In this document: piece after piece, positions 14,106 to 21,748 of the stretch
Position numbering within the stretch: the first letter of the stretch is position 1
Layout: each line of letters starts with the position of its first letter
Source of the DNA: a virus
IMG/VR virus record: IMGVR_UViG_3300037258_001224
Coordinates: 1-43,435 of that record
Reading direction: 5' to 3' (one strand)
DNA: 43,435 bases
The notes under the pieces: generated by a model
Seen by the model: the letters and a program-made list of their open reading frames with translations, nothing else
Database searches by the model: none
Told to the model about the DNA's origin: nothing
Position numbers and translations under genes: made by a program

Positions 14106-14696
14106 ATGATGACAAAAGCCTTGATCTCGTTTGTATTCGCGATGCTCCTCGCGAATTCGCTCTTTGGCCAGCGCAATGAAGCCGCAGGCTATGCGATGGG
14201 CAATTTCAACCCCGCATACTTCGCCAATCAGTCGGGAACGATCTTCGCTGGCGACAACACGGCCGCGATCGGATTCGGGTTCGATTACGACCGCGCGCTG
14301 ACCAGGCATAACGCCATCGGCATCTTGGCCGGTCAGGACGATGTGACCGCCGAACTCTACGAGGGCAAGAACACGTTCGATACGTGGACCCTGAAGCGGT
14401 ACGAGGTCTCTGTTCTGGCGACGCAGCAGTTCACGCGCAAGAAGATCACCGGGTTCATCTTCGAAGGGCCCGGCGCCATTGTGACCGATGGGGGCGCGAA
14501 GGAATCGGGATGGACAGCAAATTTCGCCGTCGTGACCGGGTTTGGCTTCGACTACGCGATTGCGAAACACCTCGCGATGCGAACGCGCGTGTCCTTTGAA
14601 GACTCGAACGCCGGATGTTACCTGGACAAATCCTGCAACCAAGCGCGGTGGTCTGTGGCTCAGGATCTCTGGTCGGGCTTTGCGTTTAAGTGGTGA
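14106..14696 (+). CDS. exported outer-membrane beta-barrel-like protein
   Basis: A 196-residue protein with a Sec signal ('ALISFVFAMLLANSLFGQ', probable cleavage near residue 21-23) and GGAG ahead of the start. The mature part alternates in the manner of a small outer-membrane barrel: amphipathic strands ending in aromatic residues ('AAIGFGFDYDRAL', 'AVVTGFGFDYAIAKHLAMR') and a final 'WSGFAFKW' strand with C-terminal Trp. It would sit in the outer membrane or be secreted. A phage-encoded surface barrel could alter receptor availability in lysogens, but this is inference. Confidence 0.7.
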   Translation: MMTKALISFVFAMLLANSLFGQRNEAAGYAMGNFNPAYFANQSGTIFAGDNTAAIGFGFDYDRALTRHNAIGILAGQDDVTAELYEGKNTFDTWTLKRYEVSVLATQQFTRKKITGFIFEGPGAIVTDGGAKESGWTANFAVVTGFGFDYAIAKHLAMRTRVSFEDSNAGCYLDKSCNQARWSVAQDLWSGFAFKW

Positions 14697-14709
14697 AGGA
14701 GTTAATGCA

Positions 14710-15186
14710 GTGAGAAAGCTTTCTGTATTCGGTGTTCTGTTAGCGCTTGCGATCGCGCTCCCAGCGAGTGCGCAGGCGCAAAAGTCGGCGTCCCACACGC
14801 GCAGTTCATTCACGGTGCGGCCGCGGGCCGCTGCGACTGGCGCCCCCGATACGAGTATCGATTTCGATTGGGCCTACGGATTTACATCGCCGCCGACATG
14901 CCCGGCGAACGGTACGCTTGCGGATTGCGTAATCGGCTTCACGTTGACCGACACAACCTCAAATTCGGTGCTGGCCGGACCGACGGTGCTGCCGATCGGC
15001 ACGGTCGCCTGGAAATGGACGCCCAGCGGCGGCCTGTATTTTGGCACGCATTGCTTCGCGCTTGTGACCAACGGGTATGACGACAGCGGCAATCCGCTGG
15101 CTTCCACGGCGGCTACGACCTGCGCTACCAACAGCGTGACCACGCTTAACCCGCCGACTGGCTTTACGGCAACGCCTGGACCATGA
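14710..15186 (+). CDS. secreted beta-sandwich-like protein
   Basis: It starts at GTG 14710, with AAGGAG eight bases upstream, giving 158 residues. The signal peptide is clear ('VFGVLLALAIALPASAQAQ', cleavage after AQA). The mature protein is Thr/Pro/Gly-rich with four Cys and resembles an Ig/Fn3-like sandwich, ending 'NPPTGFTATPGP' like inter-domain linkers of acidobacterial surface proteins. No specific family is recognised. Its stop overlaps the next start. Confidence 0.65.
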   Translation: MRKLSVFGVLLALAIALPASAQAQKSASHTRSSFTVRPRAAATGAPDTSIDFDWAYGFTSPPTCPANGTLADCVIGFTLTDTTSNSVLAGPTVLPIGTVAWKWTPSGGLYFGTHCFALVTNGYDDSGNPLASTAATTCATNSVTTLNPPTGFTATPGP

Positions 15187-15521
15187 GGACGCTTCTCGCC
15201 ATTTCGATTGTCTGCCTCGTGTTCGCATCTATCGAGGGGTGCGCCTCTTTCCACGCGCGCAGCGTGACAATCGCATGGCAATCGGATGGCAACCCGGAAT
15301 TGCCAGTGTGTCCCGCGCCGGGGCAGTTCTGTAAGAGCTCGGTCGAGATATTGGATCTGACCACGGGGCAAAGCGTGAAGGTGCCCGTCACTGCGCCCAG
15401 ATATCTCGTCGAGGCCGCCGCGCTCGATGTTTATCAGGGCCGCACGGTTGGCCTCGATGCGACGGGGAACGCGATCGCAAGCAACTGGGAGCCGGTAGCC
15501 GGTACCGCCGGCGGGAGGTAA
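15183..15521 (+). CDS. small predicted lipoprotein
   Basis: A 112-residue protein whose ATG overlaps the previous stop (ATGA). The signal peptide 'TLLAISIVCLVFASIEGC' ends in an acceptable lipobox (I-E-G-C, Cys20). The mature part contains a C-x6-C pair ('VCPAPGQFC') and beta-rich sequence. It should be anchored in a membrane by lipid. It could be the outer-membrane half of a spanin pair, but it lacks the short Pro-rich form typical of Rz1. Confidence 0.65.
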   Translation: MRTLLAISIVCLVFASIEGCASFHARSVTIAWQSDGNPELPVCPAPGQFCKSSVEILDLTTGQSVKVPVTAPRYLVEAAALDVYQGRTVGLDATGNAIASNWEPVAGTAGGR

Positions 15522-15524
15522 CTG

Positions 15525-16136
15525 ATGCGGATCATCTCGCGACGTGGGCTTGAGCGGTGCGGCTGGGAGCTGCTGGCATTCATGGCTCTGTGCGTGATCG
15601 CCAGCACGCTGCACTCCTGCGACGATGGCGGCTACGGTCACCGCGTCTTCGCGCAGACCAAAGCCGCGACGTATGGGCTTGAAAGCGGCATGGCGTTGCC
15701 CGATCGCGATGTGACACCGGGCGCCGCAGATCCGCTGGCGCTCGCGGATCCTTCCGGTAAGGCTCATCGCGTCGACGGCCTTGAGCGCAACGTGTGCGCC
15801 AAGGACTTTCGGGCGACGGCGATTCGGGCGACGATCCGGAACTTTCCAAAATTAAAGAAGGCGGCCTGCGCCGAGTACTCGCTGAAGAAGTGCGACGGCT
15901 CGGTCGAGGGCGATCACCTGATCTCGATCGAGATCGGCGGCTGCCCGAACTGCCTGACAAATCTCTGGCCTCAGCCGATGGACGAAGCGCGGATCAAGGA
16001 CCACCAGGTGGAAGACGTCCTGCCGAAGCTGGTGTGCTCCGGAAAGATCACCCTGAAGGCCGCCCAGGAATGCATTGCTTCGGACTGGGTGGCATGCCAA
16101 AAAAAGGTGAAGCAGCTGCAGGGGATCGTCGAGTGA
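15525..16136 (+). CDS. secreted HNH-type nuclease
   Basis: A 203-residue protein with an N-terminal hydrophobic signal (about 15-31, possibly a lipoprotein at 'LHSC'). Its C-terminal domain carries an HNH/ββα-metal pattern: D130-H131 in 'VEGDHLISIEIGG', N146 in 'TNLWPQP', then 'KDHQVEDVL' and 'AAQECIASDW'. I recognise this as the exported HNH-like family in which 'DHLIPLELGG..NLWPQ' is conserved. Eight cysteines in the mature part suggest disulphides, fitting action outside the cytoplasm. The likely role is cleavage of extracellular or periplasmic DNA, possibly against competing phages or as a nutrient enzyme. Confidence 0.75.
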   Translation: MRIISRRGLERCGWELLAFMALCVIASTLHSCDDGGYGHRVFAQTKAATYGLESGMALPDRDVTPGAADPLALADPSGKAHRVDGLERNVCAKDFRATAIRATIRNFPKLKKAACAEYSLKKCDGSVEGDHLISIEIGGCPNCLTNLWPQPMDEARIKDHQVEDVLPKLVCSGKITLKAAQECIASDWVACQKKVKQLQGIVE

Positions 16137-16233
16137 GGTCCGCGACCGGGATTCGGGGCAAAAACGGCTTTTCCGGGAGCCGATTTAAGGCGTTCGGAGG
16201 GGGTAGGGAGGACGAATCCCCCGTCCGCGGTTG

Positions 16234-16249
16234 TTGGGACGCGTCCCAA
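16234..16249. promoter_or_regulatory. perfect 16-bp palindrome
   Basis: TTGGGACGCGTCCCAA reads the same on both strands with no central spacer. A hairpin without a loop is unlikely, so a dimeric DNA-binding protein site is the better reading. It lies upstream of the head operon. Confidence 0.5.
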
Positions 16250-16294
16250 AGGGTGTTTTGTGCGATGGCGGGCAGCTTTATTTGGGCGTCTTAG

Positions 16295-16314
16295 CCGGTT
16301 GAAACCGGTTTTTT
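16295..16314 (+). terminator. intrinsic terminator
   Basis: CCGGT pairs with ACCGG across a TGAA loop and is followed by six T residues. It would end rightward transcription from the lysis and exported-protein block before the head genes. Confidence 0.7.
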
Positions 16315-16375
16315 CCGGTCCGAGGGGGTTAGAAGGGGTGTTTTGCATGAATTTCGGGTCTCAAGGCGGTCTCGG

Positions 16376-16846
16376 ATGATGACTCTCGGCCTGGGCGCCG
16401 CAAAATCGGTCAGCGAGGTTCGGATCGGTCTCAGGAACGGCTGGATCCGGTCGGTCGCGATCACCATGGGAGGCGCCAGCGTCATCGGCCTGGTGGTTGG
16501 GCTTTTCAACCTGGCCGAGCGCCAACCGACTCAGATGTTCGAATTGCTTTCGCGGTGGGGATTTGTCTGGCTGCTCGCCCTGGCCGCCATGTTTTTATGT
16601 TGGGACCTGGCCAAGATCGGACTCGGCTACTTGGGGAAGCTAGCCGATTCCGTACAAGATTCGTCGGTCGCCATGAATCGCATCGCCGATCGGGATGACC
16701 GGGAGCGCGATCGCATGATCACCGAGACCGCGTTCATCGGGCAACGGCTCGAACGGCTGACCGAAGAGATGCGTCGCGAACGCCAGGAGCAGAAGGAGCA
16801 CAACGACCGTATCGAAGTGATGATGCGTTCGTTGGTGAAGAAGTAA
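16376..16846 (+). CDS. membrane protein with coiled-coil tail
   Basis: The start is ATG 16376 (an ATG at 16379 is also possible), giving 156 residues. Two transmembrane helices lie at about 28-49 and 61-82 ('WGFVWLLALAAMFLCWDLA'). A long charged helix follows (about 95-150, 'DRDDRERDRMITETAFIGQR', 'TEEMRRERQEQKEHNDRIE') that should form a coiled coil. The shape would suit an inner-membrane lysis or spanin-like component, or a structural scaffold. No family is recognised. Confidence 0.7.
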   Translation: MMTLGLGAAKSVSEVRIGLRNGWIRSVAITMGGASVIGLVVGLFNLAERQPTQMFELLSRWGFVWLLALAAMFLCWDLAKIGLGYLGKLADSVQDSSVAMNRIADRDDRERDRMITETAFIGQRLERLTEEMRRERQEQKEHNDRIEVMMRSLVKK

Positions 16847-16859
16847 TCGGGGGGATGGG

Positions 16860-17171
16860 GTGACGATCGACGCGGCTCAGAACAAACGAATCAGGGGCGT
16901 GATTATCGAGGTGCTCTACGGGCGCCATACAGCGCAATTGCCTCGCGCAGACCACGTCATGCTGTGGCATACGCTCAAGGACCTGGGCGCCGACGTGGGC
17001 GAAAACGATGTCATCACCGCGCTGCAGGATCTGAGCGATCGCAGCTGCCTGCGCTATGAGGAAAAGAAGAACAGGCTCACCAACCGCGCCGAGATTTCGT
17101 TGATCCAATTGACGCCGCGGGGCCGCGACCTGGCCGAAGGAACCATCACCGATCCAGCGATCCAGTTTTGA
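16860..17171 (+). CDS. winged-helix protein, Mu gp26-like position
   Basis: A 103-residue product from GTG 16860. It looks like a winged helix: helix 'IRGVIIEVLYGRHTAQL', a middle helix pair ('DVITALQDLSDRSCLRY') and a wing ('RLTNRAEISLIQLTPRGRDL'). In many Mu-like phages a protein of this kind sits directly before the small terminase. It may help DNA packaging or regulate late genes. The assignment rests on fold impression and position. Confidence 0.75.
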   Translation: MTIDAAQNKRIRGVIIEVLYGRHTAQLPRADHVMLWHTLKDLGADVGENDVITALQDLSDRSCLRYEEKKNRLTNRAEISLIQLTPRGRDLAEGTITDPAIQF

Positions 17172-17179
17172 GAGGCGCG

Positions 17180-17890
17180 ATGAAGAAACAGATGCCGCGC
17201 ACGGGCGAAAAACGGCGGACGCAGCAACCTCTGAAGATCGACAGGCTGCCGGTGGAAGTGCGCGATGCGATCCAATACCTGAAGAACGTCGCGGGCAAGA
17301 CATGGCAGGAGATCGAGGAGATCAGCGCTCTGCCCTACGATGAGAAGTGGCAAGCGAAGCGCGCCGGCTTCGTGAACTGGGATGCGTTGCCGACGGCGGT
17401 ATTAGAGCTTTTCCCGGATATGCATTTGCCTCATACAAATCTGCATCGCTGGTACGACCTGCGCTTCCGCCAGGTGATGAAAGAAGTCCAAAACCGTTCG
17501 GCGCAGGCGCGGGAGCTGGCAACGGCTTTCGCTAAGTCGGTAGTCGCCAAAGATGATCAAGCGGTGCTGAATGCCGCGCGCGACCAGCTTATGTCGCTGC
17601 TGGCCGAGGATGCGTCGCCGAAAGCCCGCATCAACGCGACCAAAGGATTGATCTCCCTGGCTGAGATGCTGCAGGAGAAGCGGCTCAACGACATCAAGGA
17701 GCGCAAGGTCGCGACCGATGAACGCCGCATGAAGCTACTCGAAGACCGCGAAAAGCAAGCGCGTGAACGCGTCGACCAGGCCACGCAACAGGCGGCGAAG
17801 AAGGGCACTGGCCAGTTCTCGATCGAAGATATCAATTTGCTGCGCGAGCGCACCTTCGGCTTGCCGCCGTTGGTGATCGCTCATGATTGA
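17180..17890 (+). CDS. small terminase subunit (Mu gp27 / DUF3486-like)
   Basis: Starts at ATG 17180 with GAGAGG upstream, giving 236 residues. The N-terminal part ('IDRLPVEVRDAIQYLKNVAG', 'TWQEIEEIS') matches the DUF3486/gp27 pattern that recognises phage DNA for packaging. The middle includes 'LHRWYDLRFRQVMKEVQNR', and the rest is a long charged helix expected in oligomer rings. It lies directly upstream of the large terminase with an eight-base overlap. Confidence 0.85.
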   Translation: MKKQMPRTGEKRRTQQPLKIDRLPVEVRDAIQYLKNVAGKTWQEIEEISALPYDEKWQAKRAGFVNWDALPTAVLELFPDMHLPHTNLHRWYDLRFRQVMKEVQNRSAQARELATAFAKSVVAKDDQAVLNAARDQLMSLLAEDASPKARINATKGLISLAEMLQEKRLNDIKERKVATDERRMKLLEDREKQARERVDQATQQAAKKGTGQFSIEDINLLRERTFGLPPLVIAHD

Positions 17891-19313
17891 AATCCGCGAC
17901 CATGACATCAAAATGCCGGCCGTGCTGCAGATGCGGCCGTACCAGGTGCGCTGGATCGACGACGACACGCGCTTCAAATGCGCTGTAAAGTCTGCCCGTA
18001 TCGGCTATTCCTTCGCGACGGCCTATCGTCGCGACGAGATCTCGATGCGGATCCCCGGTCGCACTACGACGGTGCTCAGCGCTTCAAAGGCGCAATCTGT
18101 GGAATTCGTCGAGACAGCTGCAAAGCTATGCCAGCTGATGGGCGGAACAGCTCAGTACATCGCCAATGAGGATTTCGTCGATTCGCTCGGCCGCATCGAG
18201 GCGATTCAAAGCAAGATCAGCTTTCCCAACGGCTCGCGTATTATCGCGCTGCCCGCGAATCCGCGCACCGCGCGCGGCTATCCTGGCGACGCCGTCCTTG
18301 ACGAGTTCGCTCATCATGAAGACAGCTATGCGATCTTCGCGGCCGTCTTCCGCCAGGTGGCGTTGGGTAATTCACTCGAAGTACTTTCGACGCCCAACGG
18401 CGAGCAGGGCAAATTCTTCGACATCGCGCGCCAGCTCGGGCTGGAGGCCGGCGTCGCGCCGGCCGTACTGCCTGTCAAGAAGGATGGCTGGTCGGGTCAC
18501 TGGGTGGATGTGTATAAGGCGGTAGCTGAAGGTTGCCCGATCGACATCGAGGTGATGCGTAAAGGTCTGAATGACGACGATACCTGGAATCAGGAATTCT
18601 GCTGCATCTTCCTTAAATCGGTCGGAGCCTGGCTCACGCTCGATCTGATCGCCGCATGCGAAGATGCCGGCGCAACCATTGATCTCCCTCCGGACTTTCA
18701 TCCGCGCGGGCCGCTCTTCTCGGGCATCGACGTGGGCCGCGATCATGATGCGACTTGCCTCTGGCTTGACGAGAAGCTTGGCGACGTGGCCTGGACGCGC
18801 GCGGTGATCAAGCTGCATGCGATGAGTTTTCCGGAGCAATGCAAGAGGCTGAATCCCGTTGTGCGCATGACCTCGCGCTCGGCAATCGACAAAACCGGCA
18901 TGGGCGTTGGTCTCTTCGACTTGCTCAATCTTGAAAACGAAGGGCGCCTCATGGGTGTGAGCTTCGGCGGATCAAACGATGACGGTGTGAAGATGAAGAC
19001 CGACCTCGCGATCCGGATCAAGAAGCGTTTCGAACAAATGCGTAGCCGCATCCCTTATGATCCGCAGATCCGCACTGAGCTGCAGGCGATCAAGCGCCAG
19101 GCCACACCTAGCGGCGTCACCTTCGACGCTCCGCGGATCGAGGTCGACACGGCCGTCGCCGGCGGCGTCAAGAAAAAGCTCTTCGCCCACGCCGACGCGT
19201 TCTGGGCCAAGGCCCTGGCTGACCTGGCCGGCGATGGCGGCATGTGCGTGCTTGATGGCGTCCAAGCTTCGGAGAAGTCGACCTCCTATTCGCAATTGAA
19301 AGGATTTGTGTGA
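17883..19313 (+). CDS. large terminase (Mu gp28-like)
   Basis: A 476-residue packaging motor. The ATPase part has a deviant Walker A 'KSARIGYS' (36-43), as in Mu gp28, Walker B 'AVLDEFAHHED' (137-147, D140/E141) and a coupling motif 'STPNG' (169-173). The nuclease domain begins near residue 280 with 'GIDVGRDHDAT'. Together with the small subunit and portal it pumps DNA into the prohead in headful fashion. Its stop overlaps the portal start (TGATG). Confidence 0.93.
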   Translation: MIEIRDHDIKMPAVLQMRPYQVRWIDDDTRFKCAVKSARIGYSFATAYRRDEISMRIPGRTTTVLSASKAQSVEFVETAAKLCQLMGGTAQYIANEDFVDSLGRIEAIQSKISFPNGSRIIALPANPRTARGYPGDAVLDEFAHHEDSYAIFAAVFRQVALGNSLEVLSTPNGEQGKFFDIARQLGLEAGVAPAVLPVKKDGWSGHWVDVYKAVAEGCPIDIEVMRKGLNDDDTWNQEFCCIFLKSVGAWLTLDLIAACEDAGATIDLPPDFHPRGPLFSGIDVGRDHDATCLWLDEKLGDVAWTRAVIKLHAMSFPEQCKRLNPVVRMTSRSAIDKTGMGVGLFDLLNLENEGRLMGVSFGGSNDDGVKMKTDLAIRIKKRFEQMRSRIPYDPQIRTELQAIKRQATPSGVTFDAPRIEVDTAVAGGVKKKLFAHADAFWAKALADLAGDGGMCVLDGVQASEKSTSYSQLKGFV

Positions 19314-20773
19314 TGGCCAACCAAGAGAGTCAAGTCGTTCCGGCGATGCCGCCCAAGGGTGAGATCGTCTCGGCGACGAGCCTTTATATGCAGCAGATCT
19401 CGCTCTACCGCAATACTCTCGCCTTTGGGGGCACGCGCAATCCCTCGGAGATCTGGGGATCGATGAGCTATAACCTCCCGCAGACGATGGCCTACTTCCG
19501 GGAGATCGAAGATAAAGATGAAGACGTGGCCAACGCTCTCGATGACTTGAAGCTGAGCGTGCTGAGCCGGAACATCACGGTCCAGCCGGCGAACGACAAG
19601 GATTCGGCTGCAATCGATATCAAGGAATTCATTGAGGCCCAGCTGAAGAAAGTGAAGTTTGACGAGGTCTTGGATTGCGTTCTCGACGCGATGGGCTATG
19701 GTTTCAGCGTGCAGGAGATGGTTTTTGATACGTCCATGGGGCAGGCATCGCTTGAAAAGATCGACGACTGTCCGCAGGAACTCTTTCTTTTCGGAAATCG
19801 CTTCTATCCGCAAATCGGTCCGATGCAGCTGCTGGACAATCCTTGGATGTCCGAAGGACAGCTTGTGCCCGAGCAGAAGTTTATGATCTTCAGCTATCGC
19901 AAGCGTTCGCGCAATCGCATGGGGCGCCCGCTGCTCAAGGCTGTCTTCTGGCCGAGTTGGTTCAAGCGCAACGTTGAAAGACTCTGGCTGCAGTTCGCTG
20001 AAAAAGGCCCTGGCACCGCCATGGTCGATTACAACGACGCTGACAATGCATCGGAGCGCCAGAAGGCCGTGGATATTGCTCAGTCGATCGTGGACAACGT
20101 AGCGGTCGCAGTACCCAAGGGATTCAACGTGCACGAGGACCTGCTCAAGATCGCGCGCTCGCAAGATCCGAAAGTCTACGAAAGATTCTTCCTCACGATG
20201 CAATATTCAATCATCCGGCGCGTGCTCGGCGAGACGCTCACCAGCTTCGGCAACGAGGGCGGAACGGGCTCGAATGCGCAGGGCGAAACGCATTCGGAAA
20301 CCAAAAACCAGCGATCTGTGTTTGTCGCAAAGGCGTTGATGTCTGTTGTGAACGATCAGTTGGTAGCGCCGCTGGTGCTATGGAACTATGGCCCGAATGC
20401 GTTGATTCCACAATGGACCATCGAGATCAAGGAAGGCGAAGATCTGGAGTCCCGCCTCACCATCGACTCGGGCCTGCAGCGGATGGGAAAGAAATACACC
20501 GTCGGCTACGTCGCCGAGCGATACGATGTTCCGCTGGCGTCCGGTGAGAACGGCGAGAACCCCGAAGACATCCTCGAACCCAACGTCAACGCGCCGATGG
20601 TAGCCCTCCGCGACAATGTGAGCTCCACCTTCAGCGAAGCCAAAGCGGCGCAAATGCGATCGGAGATGGCGCAGTATGACCGTCTTTTCGACCAGCTTCG
20701 CATTGAGTCCGAGGGCATTTTCAAGGAACGGGTGAGGCAGATCGCGGCCACGGCCGTGCCGCCGAGGGGGTAG
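19313..20773 (+). CDS. portal protein (Mu gp29 / DUF935)
   Basis: The start is ATG 19313, sharing bases with the terminase stop; a GTG three bases earlier is possible. The 486-residue product shows the DUF935 pattern ('MAYFREIEDKDEDVANALDD', 'FSYRKRSRNRMGRPLLKAVF', 'LGETLTSFGNEGGTGSNAQG'). It should form the dodecameric DNA entry ring at a head vertex. Its length suits the family (Mu gp29 is 512). Confidence 0.93.
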   Translation: MANQESQVVPAMPPKGEIVSATSLYMQQISLYRNTLAFGGTRNPSEIWGSMSYNLPQTMAYFREIEDKDEDVANALDDLKLSVLSRNITVQPANDKDSAAIDIKEFIEAQLKKVKFDEVLDCVLDAMGYGFSVQEMVFDTSMGQASLEKIDDCPQELFLFGNRFYPQIGPMQLLDNPWMSEGQLVPEQKFMIFSYRKRSRNRMGRPLLKAVFWPSWFKRNVERLWLQFAEKGPGTAMVDYNDADNASERQKAVDIAQSIVDNVAVAVPKGFNVHEDLLKIARSQDPKVYERFFLTMQYSIIRRVLGETLTSFGNEGGTGSNAQGETHSETKNQRSVFVAKALMSVVNDQLVAPLVLWNYGPNALIPQWTIEIKEGEDLESRLTIDSGLQRMGKKYTVGYVAERYDVPLASGENGENPEDILEPNVNAPMVALRDNVSSTFSEAKAAQMRSEMAQYDRLFDQLRIESEGIFKERVRQIAATAVPPRG

Positions 20774-20777
20774 GAGT

Positions 20778-21626
20778 ATGGCTTTCGGCCTCACTTCGCC
20801 CGAGCACATCCAGCAAGTGCAGCTCGGCAACCTGCTCGCGGCGCACCTGGCCGCGGCAGATCTGCTCGGCCGCCTGCACGTCGCCCAGGTTGGGCTCAGG
20901 AAGATCAGGCGTCCGGTGCAGCTCGCCAGGGGCATGAGCCAGATCCACGCCTTCGCAGAAGATGATCAGCAGCAGAGCAGCGACGGAACGCTCGGCGTTA
21001 ACTTCAGTTTCGATCTGCCGCCGACGGGCGCTGTCGATTTTCTGCGCAATCTCACCCCGGTCACGCGGGATGTATTCGATGGCCTGACGCAGCAATATCG
21101 CAATGACGCCTTCACCGTCGCCGGCGTCTCCGATCAGAAGCTCCTCGGGAAGATCCGCGATGCATTGAGCGAGACGCTCGCTAAAGGTGGCACGCGCGAA
21201 GATTTTCACCAGGCCGTCGACAGAATGACCACCGAAGCCGGTATCGAGAAGATCTCGGCTTTCGAACTCGATACTATCTTCTCGACCAACGTGGGCCGCG
21301 CCTACTCGGCCGGGCGACTCATCCAGATGCGCGAACCGCACATGATGGATGCGTTGCCTTACTGGCAGTATTGGACTGCGGGCGATCTGCGCGTGCGGCC
21401 TGAACATGCGGTGCTCGATGGATTTTTGGCTCGCGCGATCGACCCGGTGTGGGCTAAGATCTATCCACCATCGGGATTCAACTGCCGCTGCTCGGTCGTG
21501 CCAATTCCGGCCGATGAGGCGTTGAAGATCGACCCGGATGCAGAGCACGGCGGCTTCGAACGGTTGCCTATGCTCGCTCGTGTTCTCGTTCCGCAGCGCG
21601 GATTTCACACCCTCATTCACGCATAA
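20778..21626 (+). CDS. head morphogenesis protein (Mu gpF/gp30-like)
   Basis: A 282-residue product with the Phage_Mu_F/SPP1-gp7 signature: 'TIFSTNVGRAYSAGRLIQM' (about 168-186), 'RVRPEHAVLDGFL' and the closing 'PPSGFNCRCSVVPI' (about 230-243) with its Cys pair. It is shorter than Mu F (425) and lacks the long N-terminal extension. It is a minor capsid protein needed for head assembly, injected or bound near the portal. Confidence 0.9.
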   Translation: MAFGLTSPEHIQQVQLGNLLAAHLAAADLLGRLHVAQVGLRKIRRPVQLARGMSQIHAFAEDDQQQSSDGTLGVNFSFDLPPTGAVDFLRNLTPVTRDVFDGLTQQYRNDAFTVAGVSDQKLLGKIRDALSETLAKGGTREDFHQAVDRMTTEAGIEKISAFELDTIFSTNVGRAYSAGRLIQMREPHMMDALPYWQYWTAGDLRVRPEHAVLDGFLARAIDPVWAKIYPPSGFNCRCSVVPIPADEALKIDPDAEHGGFERLPMLARVLVPQRGFHTLIHA

Positions 21627-21628
21627 TC

Positions 21629-21658
21629 GGACCGCGCAAGAGAAACGCTGAGCGGTCC
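21629..21658 (+). other. hairpin after gpF-like gene
   Basis: GGACCGC (21629-21635) pairs with GCGGTCC (21652-21658) across a 16-base loop, starting two bases after the stop codon. There is no T tract, so it may protect the transcript end or attenuate rather than terminate. The 90 bases that follow, before the protease gene, show nothing else recognisable. Confidence 0.45.
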
Positions 21659-21748
21659 TCCGCGTGTAATTGTGTCGCATCTATTTCGCCTCTTCCGCAT
21701 CTGGCGCGTGAGCCATCGTAGGCCATCGCCGTCGCGTAATTTCGGCTC

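Larger units (their letters stand above)
16137..16375. other. intergenic control segment before head genes
   Basis: No full-length gene fits here. The stretch holds a perfect 16-bp palindrome (16234-16249), an intrinsic terminator (16295-16314) and a ten-codon frame (16347-16379). That frame has an AGGGGTG site and its stop overlaps the next start. It separates the exported-protein genes from the packaging genes and is a reasonable place for a late promoter, though no clear -35/-10 pair was found. Confidence 0.5.
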
